The position numbers were made by a program, and so were the translations under genes. The notes under the pieces were generated by a model, which searched no databases, was not told the DNA's origin, and saw only the letters and a list, made by a program, of their open reading frames with translations. This document shows, piece after piece, positions 1 through 12,368 of a stretch of 64,000 nt of DNA. Numbering within the stretch: position 1 is the stretch's first letter; each line of letters opens with the position of its first letter. Source of the stretch: Usnea hakonensis (lineage: Eukaryota > Ascomycota > Lecanoromycetes > Lecanorales > Parmeliaceae); contig BLJB01000038.1 of assembly GCA_013423325.1 (NCBI GenBank), forward strand, positions 173,240 to 237,239, in the 5' to 3' direction.

Positions 1-2333
1 GATGGCTTGAACGGTCTGGAGTAGACGAGAGCATTTTTGAGAATTGTATGAAAGAGGCTCAATGTCTCGCATATCCGAACAAAAATGGCATGCTACTTTC
101 GGCCAGTGTCGCTAGAGCCGACGAACGGCTTCGAAAGATAAAGACAGGACAAATGCCATTGGCCATCGTATTCTCACAAGCGCTCGGCCGATATATCATT
201 AAAGATCCCGCTCTCAACTATATGGCTTCAACGACCGCTTGCCTTCTCACACACCATGATCTGTCCTATGCTAAGTCAGCGCTGACATCGATGCTCTTGG
301 ACAAAGGTGGCCATGAGATTGAGACAAAATACAACTACGAGGTTTGGAGGACGCCATTCAGAGCCGTCGTTTCAAGCGTAGTTGAAAGCATCTTCCTTAA
401 TATTTCAAACCCTGGGCATCAAACCGCACACTTTCCCCTAGAGTTGGCAGACCTCCACGCTCATCTGGTGGATGATACAAATTTTGCTGCCATCGTGAAA
501 AGAGTGCAGAAGACATCCTCTGATCTAGTACTAAAGGCCGACAGATTTCCTGCTGACATTGTTTTGTGGTTGCTCAACCACTTTGAGGGCCGCCTTGAAG
601 TGTTTGTGAAGTCCGCAAAAGTCTATGATGCGAAGCTTGGTCTTCATACTAGGAAAATTACCACGATCGTTGAAGAAACCTGCTCAGATGATCATGAAGC
701 CTGTAACAGCCGCTCATGGCCAGTAGAATTTTCGGAAATTATACATGGCAAGCATTTCCGCTTAATTGGGGGATCATCATCCGAAGATCTTAAGCCTCGT
801 TCGTACCAAAGACAAAAGCTCTACACCACTGATAATCTCATGAACACTACTTACACATCGGATAAGGTGTATCTTGGGAAAGAAGAGCGTAACGAAATCA
901 AATACGCGGCGAGGCGTATTACCGGATGGCTAATGAATGTTCCCATCAACGTTAAAGACTGGCCACAACTGGATGGCTTCTGCTTCAAGTCTGAGGTTGA
1001 GTTGGACGAAGATCGAATTCGATCTCTCGATTTTATCGTTGCGCAACTTCTTTGCAGATCACCCCGTCTTTTGCAAGAGAGGACTGGGGAGTCCACGAGA
1101 TCAGCTCCGATATTCCGAAGGCCTCAGTGGCAAGGCTCGCCAATCAGCTCACAAAACATTGAACCAGAGCAGTGGGGTTCCGAAACCACCCCAGAAGAGG
1201 TGTTGAAAAACTTCCCTTGTGCCGAACAACTATTAGAGAACATGCAGAAATCCTGCCGTTGTCCTAACTGTAAATTCGAAGGGAGTTTATCAGGCTGCAA
1301 AAGGGGCTGCCTGCGATACTGTGCTGTGCTAGAACTCTGTATCCTTGTTTCTCATGCCATCGCTGATGCTCTGGGAGCGGACGATGTTTCCGGGGCTCCG
1401 GATGCCGAGGATGCGAAGTCAGGGGTCATGACGCTGCTCTCCGAGGTAATAGACCAAGGAATTGTTCGATGGGACACTTGGTTTAAGGTAGCAGCGTGCG
1501 CCGTCAGCGGCTGCTCGTGGCACTTGTTTACCGATACCAAGGAAAGTTCGAGAGATGATGGCGGACGTACCTGGGTAGGGGTGCAGTATGGGAGTCTTGC
1601 CGTCCTAGCACCCTGGCTGGACTTTTGTGCTCCACTTGAGATCCACGGATCCTTTCGAATCTTTTCTTGTGAAGGCAATGTCGAAGGTGTCAAAGACGAC
1701 ATAGCATTGATCCAAACGGAGCACACACATGCAAACCTTCCCAACCTTCCTGACCCGGTGGGTCCAGTCGCAAGTCCAAATCAGACATACGAGAGACTTG
1801 TTAGCTCCGATGATACGTCATGTCAAGTGCAAAAAGCCCTCTTTCGGATTGGAAAATCCTTGCACAAACTGTTGGTCATCGTCAGAGTCAGCAGCTACCT
1901 TCGCCTTATAGATCCCACACGATCAATGGTGAATCTATCCAGAAGCAAGAAAGCTGTTTGCCACCATGGTCGGCAAATTTACACCCCTCGGCGGCTTGAG
2001 GAAATACTGGGGTCGGACCTGACAATCAGGGCCTGCACCTTTGAAGATATTTTTACCCAATGGGGTGGTAATCTAGACAGCAGCCCCGAAGATCATCGGG
2101 GCAGAAACTTTGACATGACTCATGTTGTTAGTGGCCTTCAAAAAGTACATATAGCGCTCGCTCTCTCGAACGGCGGCGTGATTCTTCGCAACTTTCGATG
2201 CTGTTTGACATGTGCGCTGAGAAGTTACTTTGATTCTAGAAACGAGGCTGAAAATCCCCGCTCCATATTAACCTTTGACATCACGGGACCGAGGCAGCTG
2301 GAAGGGCCGGGACCTATTCACACACAGCATTAA
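1..2333 (+). CDS. Unrecognised fungal protein, 5' end outside window
   Basis: A single reading frame is open from the window edge (about base 3) to the TAA at 2331-2333, so the first in-window ATG at 48 need not be the real start and the gene is probably truncated at its 5' end. About 776 residues are visible. There are no introns, signal peptide or membrane segments that I can see. The middle holds a cysteine cluster (about residues 400-430 counted from base 48) with CRCPNC followed by CKRGCLRYC, which could bind a metal or be structural. I recognise no catalytic motif. Proteins of this general appearance (large, intron-poor, no known domain) are common in ascomycete accessory regions, but that is inference. 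It is followed by about 6 kb of gene-poor DNA. Confidence 0.7.
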   Translation, partial: WLERSGVDESIFENCMKEAQCLAYPNKNGMLLSASVARADERLRKIKTGQMPLAIVFSQALGRYIIKDPALNYMASTTACLLTHHDLSYAKSALTSMLLDKGGHEIETKYNYEVWRTPFRAVVSSVVESIFLNISNPGHQTAHFPLELADLHAHLVDDTNFAAIVKRVQKTSSDLVLKADRFPADIVLWLLNHFEGRLEVFVKSAKVYDAKLGLHTRKITTIVEETCSDDHEACNSRSWPVEFSEIIHGKHFRLIGGSSSEDLKPRSYQRQKLYTTDNLMNTTYTSDKVYLGKEERNEIKYAARRITGWLMNVPINVKDWPQLDGFCFKSEVELDEDRIRSLDFIVAQLLCRSPRLLQERTGESTRSAPIFRRPQWQGSPISSQNIEPEQWGSETTPEEVLKNFPCAEQLLENMQKSCRCPNCKFEGSLSGCKRGCLRYCAVLELCILVSHAIADALGADDVSGAPDAEDAKSGVMTLLSEVIDQGIVRWDTWFKVAACAVSGCSWHLFTDTKESSRDDGGRTWVGVQYGSLAVLAPWLDFCAPLEIHGSFRIFSCEGNVEGVKDDIALIQTEHTHANLPNLPDPVGPVASPNQTYERLVSSDDTSCQVQKALFRIGKSLHKLLVIVRVSSYLRLIDPTRSMVNLSRSKKAVCHHGRQIYTPRRLEEILGSDLTIRACTFEDIFTQWGGNLDSSPEDHRGRNFDMTHVVSGLQKVHIALALSNGGVILRNFRCCLTCALRSYFDSRNEAENPRSILTFDITGPRQLEGPGPIHTQH

Positions 2334-4150
2334 TAAGCCACCATTCTCTCCTGTGCTGTCACAGTGACCGTCATGTTATAGCCACCAGGGAGCTATCTTC
2401 TTCAAAGAGGGACTGCCTCGCTAAGAGGCCCTCACAAATTAGAGATGTGGGCTTTATGGTACAATTTTGACCATGCATGCATCATTTACGTCTCACGAAC
2501 TAATCGGCCTCCTCGATATCGGCAGAATTCGAAGCGATATAGGAGCCTATCTGCACTATCAATGGCGAATGGGCTCAACCAACTATTTTGTATTTATCTT
2601 TGGAACATTGGAAACTCTGTGGATAGCAGAGGTCATGCGTGAAGGATGAGAAGCGTTCTAGTTAGTGGGTATGGAAATTTTGATGAAATACATCTGCGTG
2701 TATATACGACTCTTTTTCATAAAAAAAGACTTCTCTATAGACGAGGGTTACGCAAGGATATACCTCTTGACCTAATTCGCTAATTTAGAAATCAAAATTC
2801 ATAATTCGAACGTATCACATTTGAAAAAAAAAAAAGTCGCTTTTGTTTTCTGCAATTCAATTCAAATGGAAGACATGGCGCCGTGCTGCTCTCAAATCCT
2901 ACCGTTCTTTACAACACGGGTGCGAGTACCTTACGTTCCGTGCTCTCAACACGACTGTATTTCCTTCCAATACCAATACTGAAATCAAAATCATAGAGTA
3001 AAGGGGAGATCGTATGCGTTTTTAATGGCCAAGAAAGGGTTCGGAGACCATCACGTGCTGTAGACATTGGACTACAGCTCCAGTGCGATTGGAAGATGGG
3101 GCGTGGAAAGGGGAAGCGTCAAACGCGTAAAGCTATATGGCTAAAGAAAGGTCTGTCTTGCGAGCTTGGATTTTTTTTGGATATCTATATTCACAACCTG
3201 TGGCTCACGAGTATTGAACAGGGATTGAAGTCTCTCCGGGTTATTTTTGAATCAAGTACTTATCTTTGTAGAGCGGTATGTACATTGATAGTCCGGGCCT
3301 TCGCCTCCGCTTTCGGAGTTTCGGCCACAGGTGGAAAGTGAAGCTCGAGACTTCGTTTGCGAGTGTGAGGATACTAGCAGATATTCTCGCGGTACAATTT
3401 TCTTGCTCCTGTATTCGATATTGTCTACATCGCCGATCCGCTATATCGATTAGGACATCTTACGGAACGGCTGTCCGAACGGGGGTCTCCAAGCCAAAGC
3501 CCATTGTTGAGCTAGATTACCCCAGTCTTTGCCCGTTACTGCATTTGACTTCGTGCTAAACCTCCCCGATGTATCGAGTTGGAATCCTGAACGATATGAG
3601 AGGATATCTACGTTCTCAATTAGATGGTTCATTTCACTCGTTCGGTTAACCGTATTGGGGCAAGATTCACCGAGCGCAAGGAACATAAACGCCTCTAGTC
3701 AATCGAATTAGCCACTCTACTACTCCTCAGTTCCATTATCAATCTTTGCCCTTACCTGACGGGTATCGCGTAGATATTAATGTTGCTGCTATTACGGCAC
3801 CGGCCCAAGCTAGAATAACTGATTAGCATCAAGCGTCTTGGCGGGGTATAGGCATCCGTCATGTGAAGTACGTACTAACACGACGAGAACTAAATGCAGC
3901 TAGATCGGAAATCAGCATCTGACAAAGTGGGCGGAGAATTCGTACGTACAGCCCCCCTCGTCCTGCTATAAAAATCTCCTGGCGCCCGCCATACCTGAAT
4001 GCGTAAGCTACAGAGCCAAAAGTCAGCATGACTTAAATATACAAAAATTGGGTATAGCGCAAATCAACTAACAGCAAGCATCATTATTGCATCGAACATT
4101 TGAAAGTTTTCGATACTCGCTCTCCCTATCTGCCCTACGCCTGGGACACC
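2334..4150. other. Intergenic, no gene recognised
   Basis: Only short overlapping frames without coding character occur here. A run of eleven or so A residues lies near 2825. Base composition is AT-biased relative to the genes on either side. Confidence 0.5.
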
Positions 4151-5141
4151 CTATAGAAGATTCCACAAAGGCGCCGAACCTGGAGCAGCACTTATCTTCT
4201 GCAGCACAGTTATAAGTACCCGGAGATCAGGTGGTTGGTTGCGCATGATTTCATCGAGGTACCATCCACAAAAGGAGATACGTGCAGCATCCAAGCTAAC
4301 CTGCCAGAAAACATAGGCGGGTGCGCCTTCTCTCCAGTAATCGGTACAAAGCTGTACCTGGCTCTTGGGGAATACCGCAATCGAATTGGAATCTGATTTA
4401 CCAACAAAGAAAGTAGTCAGCAACCGGTAGCTATTCGGTTTCAACTTCACGTCCATACCTGGATCAAGAACATAGCCTTGCTCATTTAGTACAGACAATC
4501 GATTCACATTACAATATAGGACCTGGAGAAAGAGTCAATAATCTTAAGCGTTTCAAAAACTCGCATTTGGGCCCAACGCCTAGGAGCACATACCTAATCA
4601 TTCGGTCCAGCCTGACTTTTATCGATCTTGGTTGCTAACATGCCTGCGATGCCCGCACCTGATATACCCTAAGCTCCGCCGAACACCCATTGGGCTTGGT
4701 TAATCCTAGCTAAAGAGTAAGCGACCGACTCATTGCTAATCAAGCAGGGTGCGTCGCAAGTAGACGATAGGCACTCAAATCCAAAACATATCCGGCTTCA
4801 AAGTAACATGTAGAGGCACGAGAGGAAAGGATAATTTTAGTAGACAAGACGTACGCATCCCGGGTATATCCCATCAAAAGATTCACTTGGGCTCGAACGT
4901 AGTCGTCATAATACCAGCCCTAGGGGTTTGTAGCGGGATTTGCCCTAGCATTGTTACCCAAATTAAGCGAAACGAACTTGGCAAGTATCGCCACTCTCTA
5001 GAGTTCAACGTCCATCAATATTGTCTTGAGTATTGAATTGCATGAGACGGGATCGATGGCATAGCCGGCGTCTACTGGGCAGGACGAGATACAGAGACAT
5101 GCGAGGAGGAGAACCTTGCGCTTAATATAATTTGTCTTCAT
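4151..5141 (-). pseudogene. Decayed secreted-protein gene
   Basis: On the minus strand an ATG at 5141 opens a clear signal-peptide-like start (MKTNYIKRKVLLLACLCIS, then small residues). The frame then meets TAG codons (for example after DVEL and after NPATNP) while the sequence on either side still reads like protein, including WYYDDYVRAQVNLLMGYTRD. A 118-residue open stretch at the 3' end (4151-4507) may be the last exon. The stops seen are TAG, compatible with CAG-to-TAG transitions. The opening loosely recalls fungal secreted metallopeptidase-like proteins, but I see no HExxH motif and do not assign a function. It could still be a functional gene with unrecognised introns, though the stops argue against that. 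Confidence 0.45.
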
Positions 5142-5965
5142 AATGTCTCACAGGGACCGAGGTTTACGGAGACGGCAGTACTCGTACATGAGGGTGGAAT
5201 GGAGTTAAACAGAATAGATGTCTTCTTCTATACATATAGACGGAATTCGCATGAGGAACCCTTTCTCCCTTGAATGTGCTAATGTCGAATACGAGCACAT
5301 GTCTTTTCCAGCCTCGTATTCTACTTGTGCGTTGTGTTTTATCGTCTTCATGTTTGTTGGCCCCCAATTGCAACATGACTTTAGGCGATTACACCCTAGA
5401 GTTTCAAGACTCTTGGGGTTAGACCCCATAAACTCTGCACGCTAAAACAGATACTTAATCTCTGCGCCTACCCCGGAGATTTGATCGTCATCTAATTACA
5501 TAGGTACCCCGTACCATCAGCGGATCTGAATTATTATGATTCAAGTAGCATCTCGTACACTTCATTTATTTCATTAATGTCAGATGCTATAGAAGGTTAT
5601 GGGGAAACATCTTTAAACTTGCCTTTTGTACAGTCCTCGGAATCTCGGTTGGTATCAATGGTAGACATCTAGCTCCATTGCGGTTCCCTTCTCTGTGCTT
5701 GCCTTTGCCTTTCCTGTTTGGCTGATACTGCGCCTCACTGCTCGTATGCATCATGAGCTCGTCAGATCTCATTATACTCATTCCACCCTGTCCGTTGGAT
5801 CAAATTCGCACTTCGTATATAGTCCCATGTTGCAAAGTCAAAGTGCCATCATCTCTGCTGTCCTATTACCTCGCTTTAACAGCGATGAAATCTCTTCTTC
5901 TCGTCTATATAAATTCCTGGTTGATTCTACACGGAATCTTTCGTGACTATTGCACACGTCTCTGG

Positions 5966-8004
5966 GATGTTCGCCCTACACTCCATATGGCTCTTTCTCG
6001 GGTGCGTTGCTTCTGCACTGACAGCGACACCGTCTTCGACACAAATCCAGCCAAATGGCACAAGCATGTAAGCAGTTCTCTGTCTTGGCCCGGACCACCA
6101 TCACTATACAAGCCCTCTCCAAGACATATCTTCAAAATCTCCCTGACTCTCATCGGCTGACAGTGAAAAAGTGCGGCAGTAAATGCTACTATTCATGCGC
6201 AAGACGCGATCATACAGGGTGCTACAATAAATGCTACCGTTAATGCACAAGACGATGTTTCTGTCGATACTCCACAGTCTTTGGCAAATTTGCTCACTGG
6301 CCACTTTAACGATACGTGTCCGCTCGGAAGTAGCCAAAGGCGGCTGGGAAAGAGGTTTCTAACTGATTTTGATGTCGGTTGTGTCGAAAATTCTATTTAC
6401 AGCCTTGCGAGATATGTTGCATCAAATCCTGCCGCGCAGAACGGCCTATCGTCGATTCCCCACAACTTCAACGTGCAAGGCCGACTGGTCAGTATTGTAA
6501 ATCAAGTGAATACGAGGGTACGACAACAACCTCAACTTTTCTCCGCAAGGATTTTCTCGCCATCGGCCATAACTTCGACCCTCGCATATCTTACAAGTCT
6601 AGCATATATCGTATAGAAGTACGGTCCCGGGACTGAGATAACTCAAATCGTTATTCCATATATCGATGTCGCAGGATCCACGGACTCTCCGTCAGCAAGT
6701 TACTCCTCTTAGACTTTTTCCTTTACCTCGCCTACGCCTTCCACAACAGTAGTTGTAAGTCAAATCTTTCTGTTAGTATCTATCTGAGTTAACTTCCCGT
6801 CAGCCGGCCACGCCATGCGCGACTATCCAGACGGCCGTTCCTTACGAGGGGCCTAGTCCATCCAGCTACGCAGCGGATCAGAACTTATACAGCATGATGA
6901 TGACCGCGCCCATCTGTTAGCCAGCCACGACAACTATGGCAGGTTCCAGTAGCGTTAACTATGTCTGTGCGGGCTCGTCCACAGCGACAGCGACAGCTCA
7001 CTACCCTACGATGTCCGGGGCCTCTGGTCAGTCCGCATATGCGTACACGGCGTCGAGTGACCTACCGCCTCCCACATTCACCAAAGATACATCACCGGAG
7101 GACATTATTTACAGACCTAACCAGTGGTGGTACAGCAAATGCCAACTACCAAATACGAAAAACTATCCAAACAATGATCTGGAGAGCTGTATTACAAATT
7201 TCAATAATCCCACCAAAAACCCGACGTGGCCTACAGATAGAACGATGCAGCCAGGATCGCCTAACGTTACACTGCCTTATCTTTCAAACAAGAACACTAT
7301 GTGGTTTGTACTTCTCGTTTCCTGGATACCAAACTATCAGGCAACAACGCCCAATAGGAAGATAGATATCATAAATCCAACATCCCAGTATTCATTTGCG
7401 AATATAATACGGGATATATACAAAGGATATAAGTACAACGCCTCCATCCCACATCTTTTCACCGCTCTTCCCGCGTAGAACTATTAGCTAATTTTCAAGT
7501 GCAGGTTTAAATTTTGCTATATCCATTGATCCGAAAACGCAAATCCTATATCAAATTCTCGGCAGTGCGGGATTGGGGACGAACATTAGCAATCTCCCAC
7601 ACCCAGGGAACGTTCTGCCTACGACCAATTATAGCTCGGGCGGCCGAAGACAGATCGGCTGCCTACAGTATAAGTGGTTCCCAAGCAAGAACAATCCAGG
7701 CATCCCTCCCAAGGACCCATCGACGCTAGGTAAAGTTTACTACGCCTTACCGGGCGGCAATGGCGAGTACTGTCCTAATACTTATAGTCCCGATCCTTAC
7801 CCGTGTCCGGCATTTCCTTACTAGAACGGGCCTGCTGTCGATCCTACGCTCGGTCCTACACCACATGGGCCTATACCAAACCATGATGAATTCAGTATCC
7901 GAAGGGGTAACAGTACAGCGGGTAACAGTACAGTGGGTAACAGTATGGCGGGTAACAGTACATCGACCTCTGCTGGTGCAGCGAACGCCAATGCACCATC
8001 ATAA
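5966..8004 (+). pseudogene. Decayed secreted Ser/Thr/Asn-rich protein gene
   Basis: ATG at 5966 starts a signal-peptide-like sequence (MFALHSIWLFLGCVASALT), followed by a possible intron donor at about 6067. Further protein-like stretches follow at about 6190-6616 (with a short NATVNAQD-type repeat), 6800-7478 and 7504-8004. In the later stretches the frame is broken by single TAG codons at about 6711, 6918 and 7822, each placed where CAG (Gln) would read smoothly. After the 7822 stop the same frame continues for 60 codons to a TAA at 8002-8004 and encodes four GNST-type repeats, so selection once acted past the stop. The exons do not all join in phase, so I call it a pseudogene. The product would have been a secreted or wall-associated Ser/Thr/Pro/Asn-rich protein; no family recognised. 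Confidence 0.5.
7906..7965 (+). repeat. Four 15-bp tandem repeats encoding GNST(A/V/M)
   Basis: Four in-phase copies of a unit beginning GGTAACAGTA, differing at one to three bases. They encode Gly-Asn-Ser-Thr units, potential N-glycosylation sequons, within the decayed secreted-protein gene, downstream of its last TAG. Confidence 0.85.
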
Positions 8005-8703
8005 CCTCGAGCCTGAGAACGCCTTTCCTACATGTCTGACAGCAATGGGTCCGGGATGTAGGCCGAGGAGTGAGAAACAAGCACCTTTGAGGGAACGATA
8101 ATATGACTAGGGCCCCTAGGAGTGCAACCTCTTAGGGAGTGCAAGGTCAGGCCACCAAAATGCAATGCCGATCACGATTCGCCTTCGTCACATAGTCACA
8201 TCTTCATCTGCTCTATGTAGATCCATCAATCCTACATGGAATCGAACAATCATCAAGTTCTCTCGAAGATCGCGTACCTTTGTAACAACTAACACTCCCA
8301 CTGGGACAGATCATGGAAGGAAAGATTGCAGCTCTTGGAAGATAAACCCCTAAGCAGAAAAAGATGGGTGAACATATTTATTCGCCGAGCATGTATATCC
8401 AGGTCTTGACACAGATCTGTCTACCAAACCGGCTCCAAAAACAACCGTATACGTGTAGTTTGATATAATTTGATATAGTTTGAAATCCCTATCTCCCCCT
8501 CTCCTCTAATACTTTTTTAACCCCCTTTCTGTCAGGACTGGCCTGACATGCGCCACCGTCCCGCCACAGCAAGCCACAGTGATCGTATTCGTGTCGGCTA
8601 ATAATGCCGCGCCTTATTAGTGCCAAGAACATTTTGGACGCAATAGGTACTTAGGTACAAGTTACAGGTATTCTATCTCTCCGGTGCTACACTACCGCCC
8701 AAT
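8005..8703. other. Intergenic, upstream of the phosducin-like gene
   Basis: No coding frame is convincing. It contains near-repeated TTTGATATA words at about 8459-8485. It must hold the promoter of the phosducin-like gene, but I see no specific site that I can name. Confidence 0.5.
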
Positions 8704-9627
8704 ATGGATATGCAAATGAATGTGCCGGTGGATGATCCTAACGCAGATACTGAATGGTAGGACGCTAATGTATCCTTCTAAACAATCGCCAAGAGCTCAC
8801 CTTGTCATCTGCAGGAACGACATCCTCCGCAAGCACGGTGTCATTCCAGAGAAGCCTCCCTCGCCCACACCACTCATTCAAGAAGCTCTCACCGAAGCCC
8901 GAAAGCAAGCCTATGAAAACAGGCTTGAGAACAAAGACCTTGATGAGCTCAACGACCTGGAAGATGAAGAGGATGACGTCTTTCTCGAAAAGTACCGGTG
9001 CGTGTTCAATCCAGCCGTCATTCGAAGTAGTAGTGTTCTGATTGCAGTGCGTCAAGGAAGCAGCGTATGGCGGAGCTGTCCACCATAGCCACAGCGAGGG
9101 TCTTCAACCAAGTCTACCCACTACAAAAGCCGGACTACTCTAAGGATGTCACTGAGGCCTCTAACAGGGCGTTTGTGCTGGTTCACCTAACTTCATCACT
9201 GGGCACCAATGTTCAATCTCGTCTGCTCACCGAATTATGGCGTGAAATGGCGCAAAAATTTGGAGACATCAAGTTCTGTGAGATGAGGGCGGACATGTGC
9301 ATCGAAGGCTATCCGGAGCGGAATACCCCAACAATCTTGGTGTATCGGAATGGAGATATCAAAAAGCAGGTGATAACGCTAAAGGAGCTTGGTGGAGAAC
9401 AGACTACTGTCAAAGGTATGTCTTGTCTACACAAATGATCGCAAGATCGCAATGCGTTGATTGACGGTGGCCTAGATTTGCAGAATTTACTAGTCGACGT
9501 TGGTGCTTTGAAGGCAAACGACCACCGTGTGATTACACGGGAGGATAAAGAAGAATTGTATAGCAGCATTCGCACAGGAAGACTCAATGCAGCTACGGCC
9601 GAGGACGACAACGATGACTGGGACTGA
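8704..9627 (+). CDS. PLP2: Phosducin-like protein (PLP2/VIAF type)
   Basis: Four exons join in phase: 8704-8756, 8815-8997, 9048-9415 and 9476-9627, giving 251 residues, the usual length for the family. Proteins of this group assist the cytosolic chaperonin CCT in folding actin and tubulin and have an inactive thioredoxin-like fold. Visible hallmarks are the early NDILRKHGVIP segment, an acidic helical stretch (LDELNDLEDEEDD), the RMAEL motif that leads into the thioredoxin-like domain (about residues 95-215), the segment GYPERNTPTILVYRNGD, and an acidic C terminus ending DDNDDWD. All introns have GT and AG ends, and the splice joins restore conserved residues (DTEW-NDIL, VK-DLQNLL). The start at 8704 is chosen because it opens the conserved N terminus; ATGs at 8710 and 8716 are also in frame. 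Neighbours on both sides are unrelated. Confidence 0.9.
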
Positions 9628-10969
9628 GGAACGTTCTTCTACGGTGAATTGAGGGAAAATCTTCGTCTTCCGCATATTGCCAAATCGATTTATTAACAAT
9701 CGATTGGGCCTTCAAATTTTTATTTCGCTCGCGTTCGCTCTAATGGTGAGGACATGTGTGAATGGCGGACGTCTGCAGAGAGTGAAGACCCTTATCCAAT
9801 TCTCCCGAGATGATGCTTATGAGGCACATGCAGAAATGAGACGGACGAGCCTCTGAGGTCAGTGACGGGGTCCAGGGACACGTGGAAGCTTACGTCTGCT
9901 CCGGAAATAGGACAGCAATTTCCAGCATGCAAGCGTGATAGGGCCATGCTGAGACGCTGTAAACGGAGGATAAGTCAAAGACGAAGCCTTTCTTAAAGCA
10001 GTGATCAGATTCGCTGAATTGAATTGATGGATGGTTGAGATGACGGGTCCACGGTAAATGTGGAATTCCTTGCACCTTGCCGCCAATTTCTCTCTCACTC
10101 TCCAAAACTTGAACGTGCGGCCAATCAGACGAATAATGTCAAAGATGCATGTGTGTGGGGGTGTCTCTCTTGTGTTTTAGGGAAAGCCATGTGGGAAGCT
10201 GAGCTTGGCCTGACCGCCCTTGAAGGTACTACTACCTTACTTATTCGGTTTTAAGCTTATCCTAACCCCGGCACAAGCCAATAGCAATTCTCGAGCTTCA
10301 CATATTTCATGCATGACCGGCAGCCCTGCATGATCGAGACCCGCGCTCGGATGAATTCGCTGCAGCTCTTATCTGATTGAGTATGTCTAGGCGGGAAGGG
10401 CGTAGAGAATTAAACAAGTTTATGTACTTTAGGTTGCAGTCAATGATAAGGGACGTACGTACTTTCAATTGACTTCTTTTTGAATTTTGAGAGAACGGAT
10501 GATGGATCATAGGGGAGGGCTAAAACAAATGACCCAATTGGAAGTCGGATTTGATATGAGCTTGGGGCACGCTGAAACCAACGCCGCGGCTGAAGGCCGA
10601 GGGCTGAAAGGTTTTGTGGTTTTGTCAAAGTTGGGGGTAACAACGGGTACTGCCGACTCTATCAAAATTGATTGATTTTGATATGCCCCTCCTAAGACTC
10701 TTAGGCTCCTTTTTACAATAATACGTAAGGTATACCCAGAACATGTAAATAAGGTACCTTCCTTAGGAGGAGTCTTCACCGCTGCTGCTGCTGCTACAGC
10801 CTACCACCAATTACTGTCTACTACCTGACTATTGTTGCTCATGCTCATCATACCAAAACGGCTCTTTGCATATCACCCATTTTTATTAATCTTCGCTAAT
10901 AAGATTTTTTTCCCTCTCATTCTACTCTTCTTCTCTGTCTTGCTTCTTTTTGGATTCGTAAAGTAAACA
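9628..10969. other. Intergenic, long upstream region of the bZIP gene
   Basis: No convincing gene. A short GCT repeat lies at about 10782-10796 and a pyrimidine-rich tract at about 10905-10953 runs up to the bZIP start, as is common in fungal promoters and 5' UTRs. The palindrome AAGGTACCTT occurs near 10752. Confidence 0.5.
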
Positions 10970-12045
10970 ATGGACTATTCATACTTTGCCCCATCCGCTC
11001 AACCTCAGCCTTATCAATTCTTCGGCATTGCACCTACAAAGCCAAACCTCTCATATGCCCCGCGCGAAGAGCCCCAGAACGAGCCTATAGTGAGCACCAA
11101 GCATCACATTCACCCACTCGTATACCGGAGCCTGAAATTAACTGCCCATCTCTGCTAGGATGGCTACGATCCAAACGCCTTCCACTTTTTCGACAATAAC
11201 GCCCCTTTCAACCCTACCGCCATCATCCCTCCCACCCATTCACCCTCTATCCCCATCACTCAAAGCGACCCGCTCCCAAATCCTCTCTCAATACCCTACG
11301 ACCGCTCGCTATCACAGGACCTGGTTGGGGATGTAGACCTTGATCAAGCCCCTGGAAGAGGGAGCAGCGACGAGGACAAGGATAATCTCACACCTGCACA
11401 AAGCCGGCGGAAGGCGCAGAACAGAGCAGCGTATGGCAGTCTGGGTTCAGACCCATCTTAACAATTGCTGTCCGCTGACTTGTTCGCAGGCAACGAGCGT
11501 TCCGCGAGCGAAAAGAGCGGCACGTCAAAGATCTGGAGCTCAAGCTCAAGTCCATGGACGCGCACTCGACCGACCTCATGACGGAGAACGAGCGTCTGAA
11601 ACGAGAACTCGATCGGATAGCCACCCAAAACGAGATATTACGCGCAGACACCACGTCGAGGAGAGGACCACCTCGACAACATTCTAGTGGAAATCATGAA
11701 GGATCGTCCAGCCCGGAAGATCTAGCCTCCGGACCGATGATATATTCCCCCTCCACTTTCAACGCCGCGTTTGCGGAGCATCATGGGTCAGGTACTGAGG
11801 AGCCTATTTCGCATCGGATCGAGATCTCTAAAACGACTGGGGAGCGTTTGCTTTCAACAGGGGCGGCCTGGGACTTTATACAACACCATGAGGTATATAG
11901 GACTGGCTTGGTGGACATAGCGGACGTATCTGAGAGGTTGAAGGAAAAGGTGGTGTGTGATGGTGCTGGACCTACCTTCTCGGAGCGGGACGTGATACAA
12001 GCGATTGAGGAAAGCGTTGGAGGGGCAGGAGACGAGTTGATTTGA
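10970..12045 (+). CDS. bZIP transcription factor, YAP/AP-1-like
   Basis: Exons 10970-11089, 11159-11430 and 11490-12045 join in phase to a 315-residue protein. The basic region is assembled across intron 2: SRRKAQNRAA before it and QRAFRERKERHVKDLELKLK after it, the QNRAAQRAFRxRK signature of fungal YAP-type bZIP factors. A leucine-zipper-like helix follows to about residue 175. The N terminus is rich in Pro, Gln and aromatic residues, as in activation domains. The C terminus carries CDGAGPTFSERDVIQAIEES, a tail of the type seen in fungal AP-1-like factors of the KapC/Yap4 sort. I do not see the paired cysteine-rich domains of the oxidative-stress sensor Yap1, so a Yap1 orthologue is unlikely. 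It would bind DNA as a dimer in the nucleus; its target genes cannot be read from the sequence. Confidence 0.85.
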
Positions 12046-12368
12046 CAGCATGGAGGACAATGTCGAATGGAATGCTTTTGGGTTCGATTGCTGTCGGGTA
12101 ATGAAGAATTTCCTGGTGACTCATGGCCTCCTTAGAATTTTCACCCTCTGTAATTATTGCTGGATACCTTTTTCCTCTGAACCCGTGACCACATAAAGAT
12201 AGTTGTAACACCACGAAAATTGTACATTTTCAAAAGCTCCTAGCTGTCTCGTCCACATCAATTTAATTTCCAAATCGCCGTATCGGAAGGCGCCAAGACC
12301 AAGCGCGTCATTGAAATTCTGGCACCATCGCTTCTGTTGAACAAAACCAGCAAGTATCAAGACCAAAC
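12046..12368. other. Intergenic between bZIP and AspRS genes
   Basis: About 320 bases holding the bZIP 3' end and the AspRS promoter. No gene or named site seen. Confidence 0.5.
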
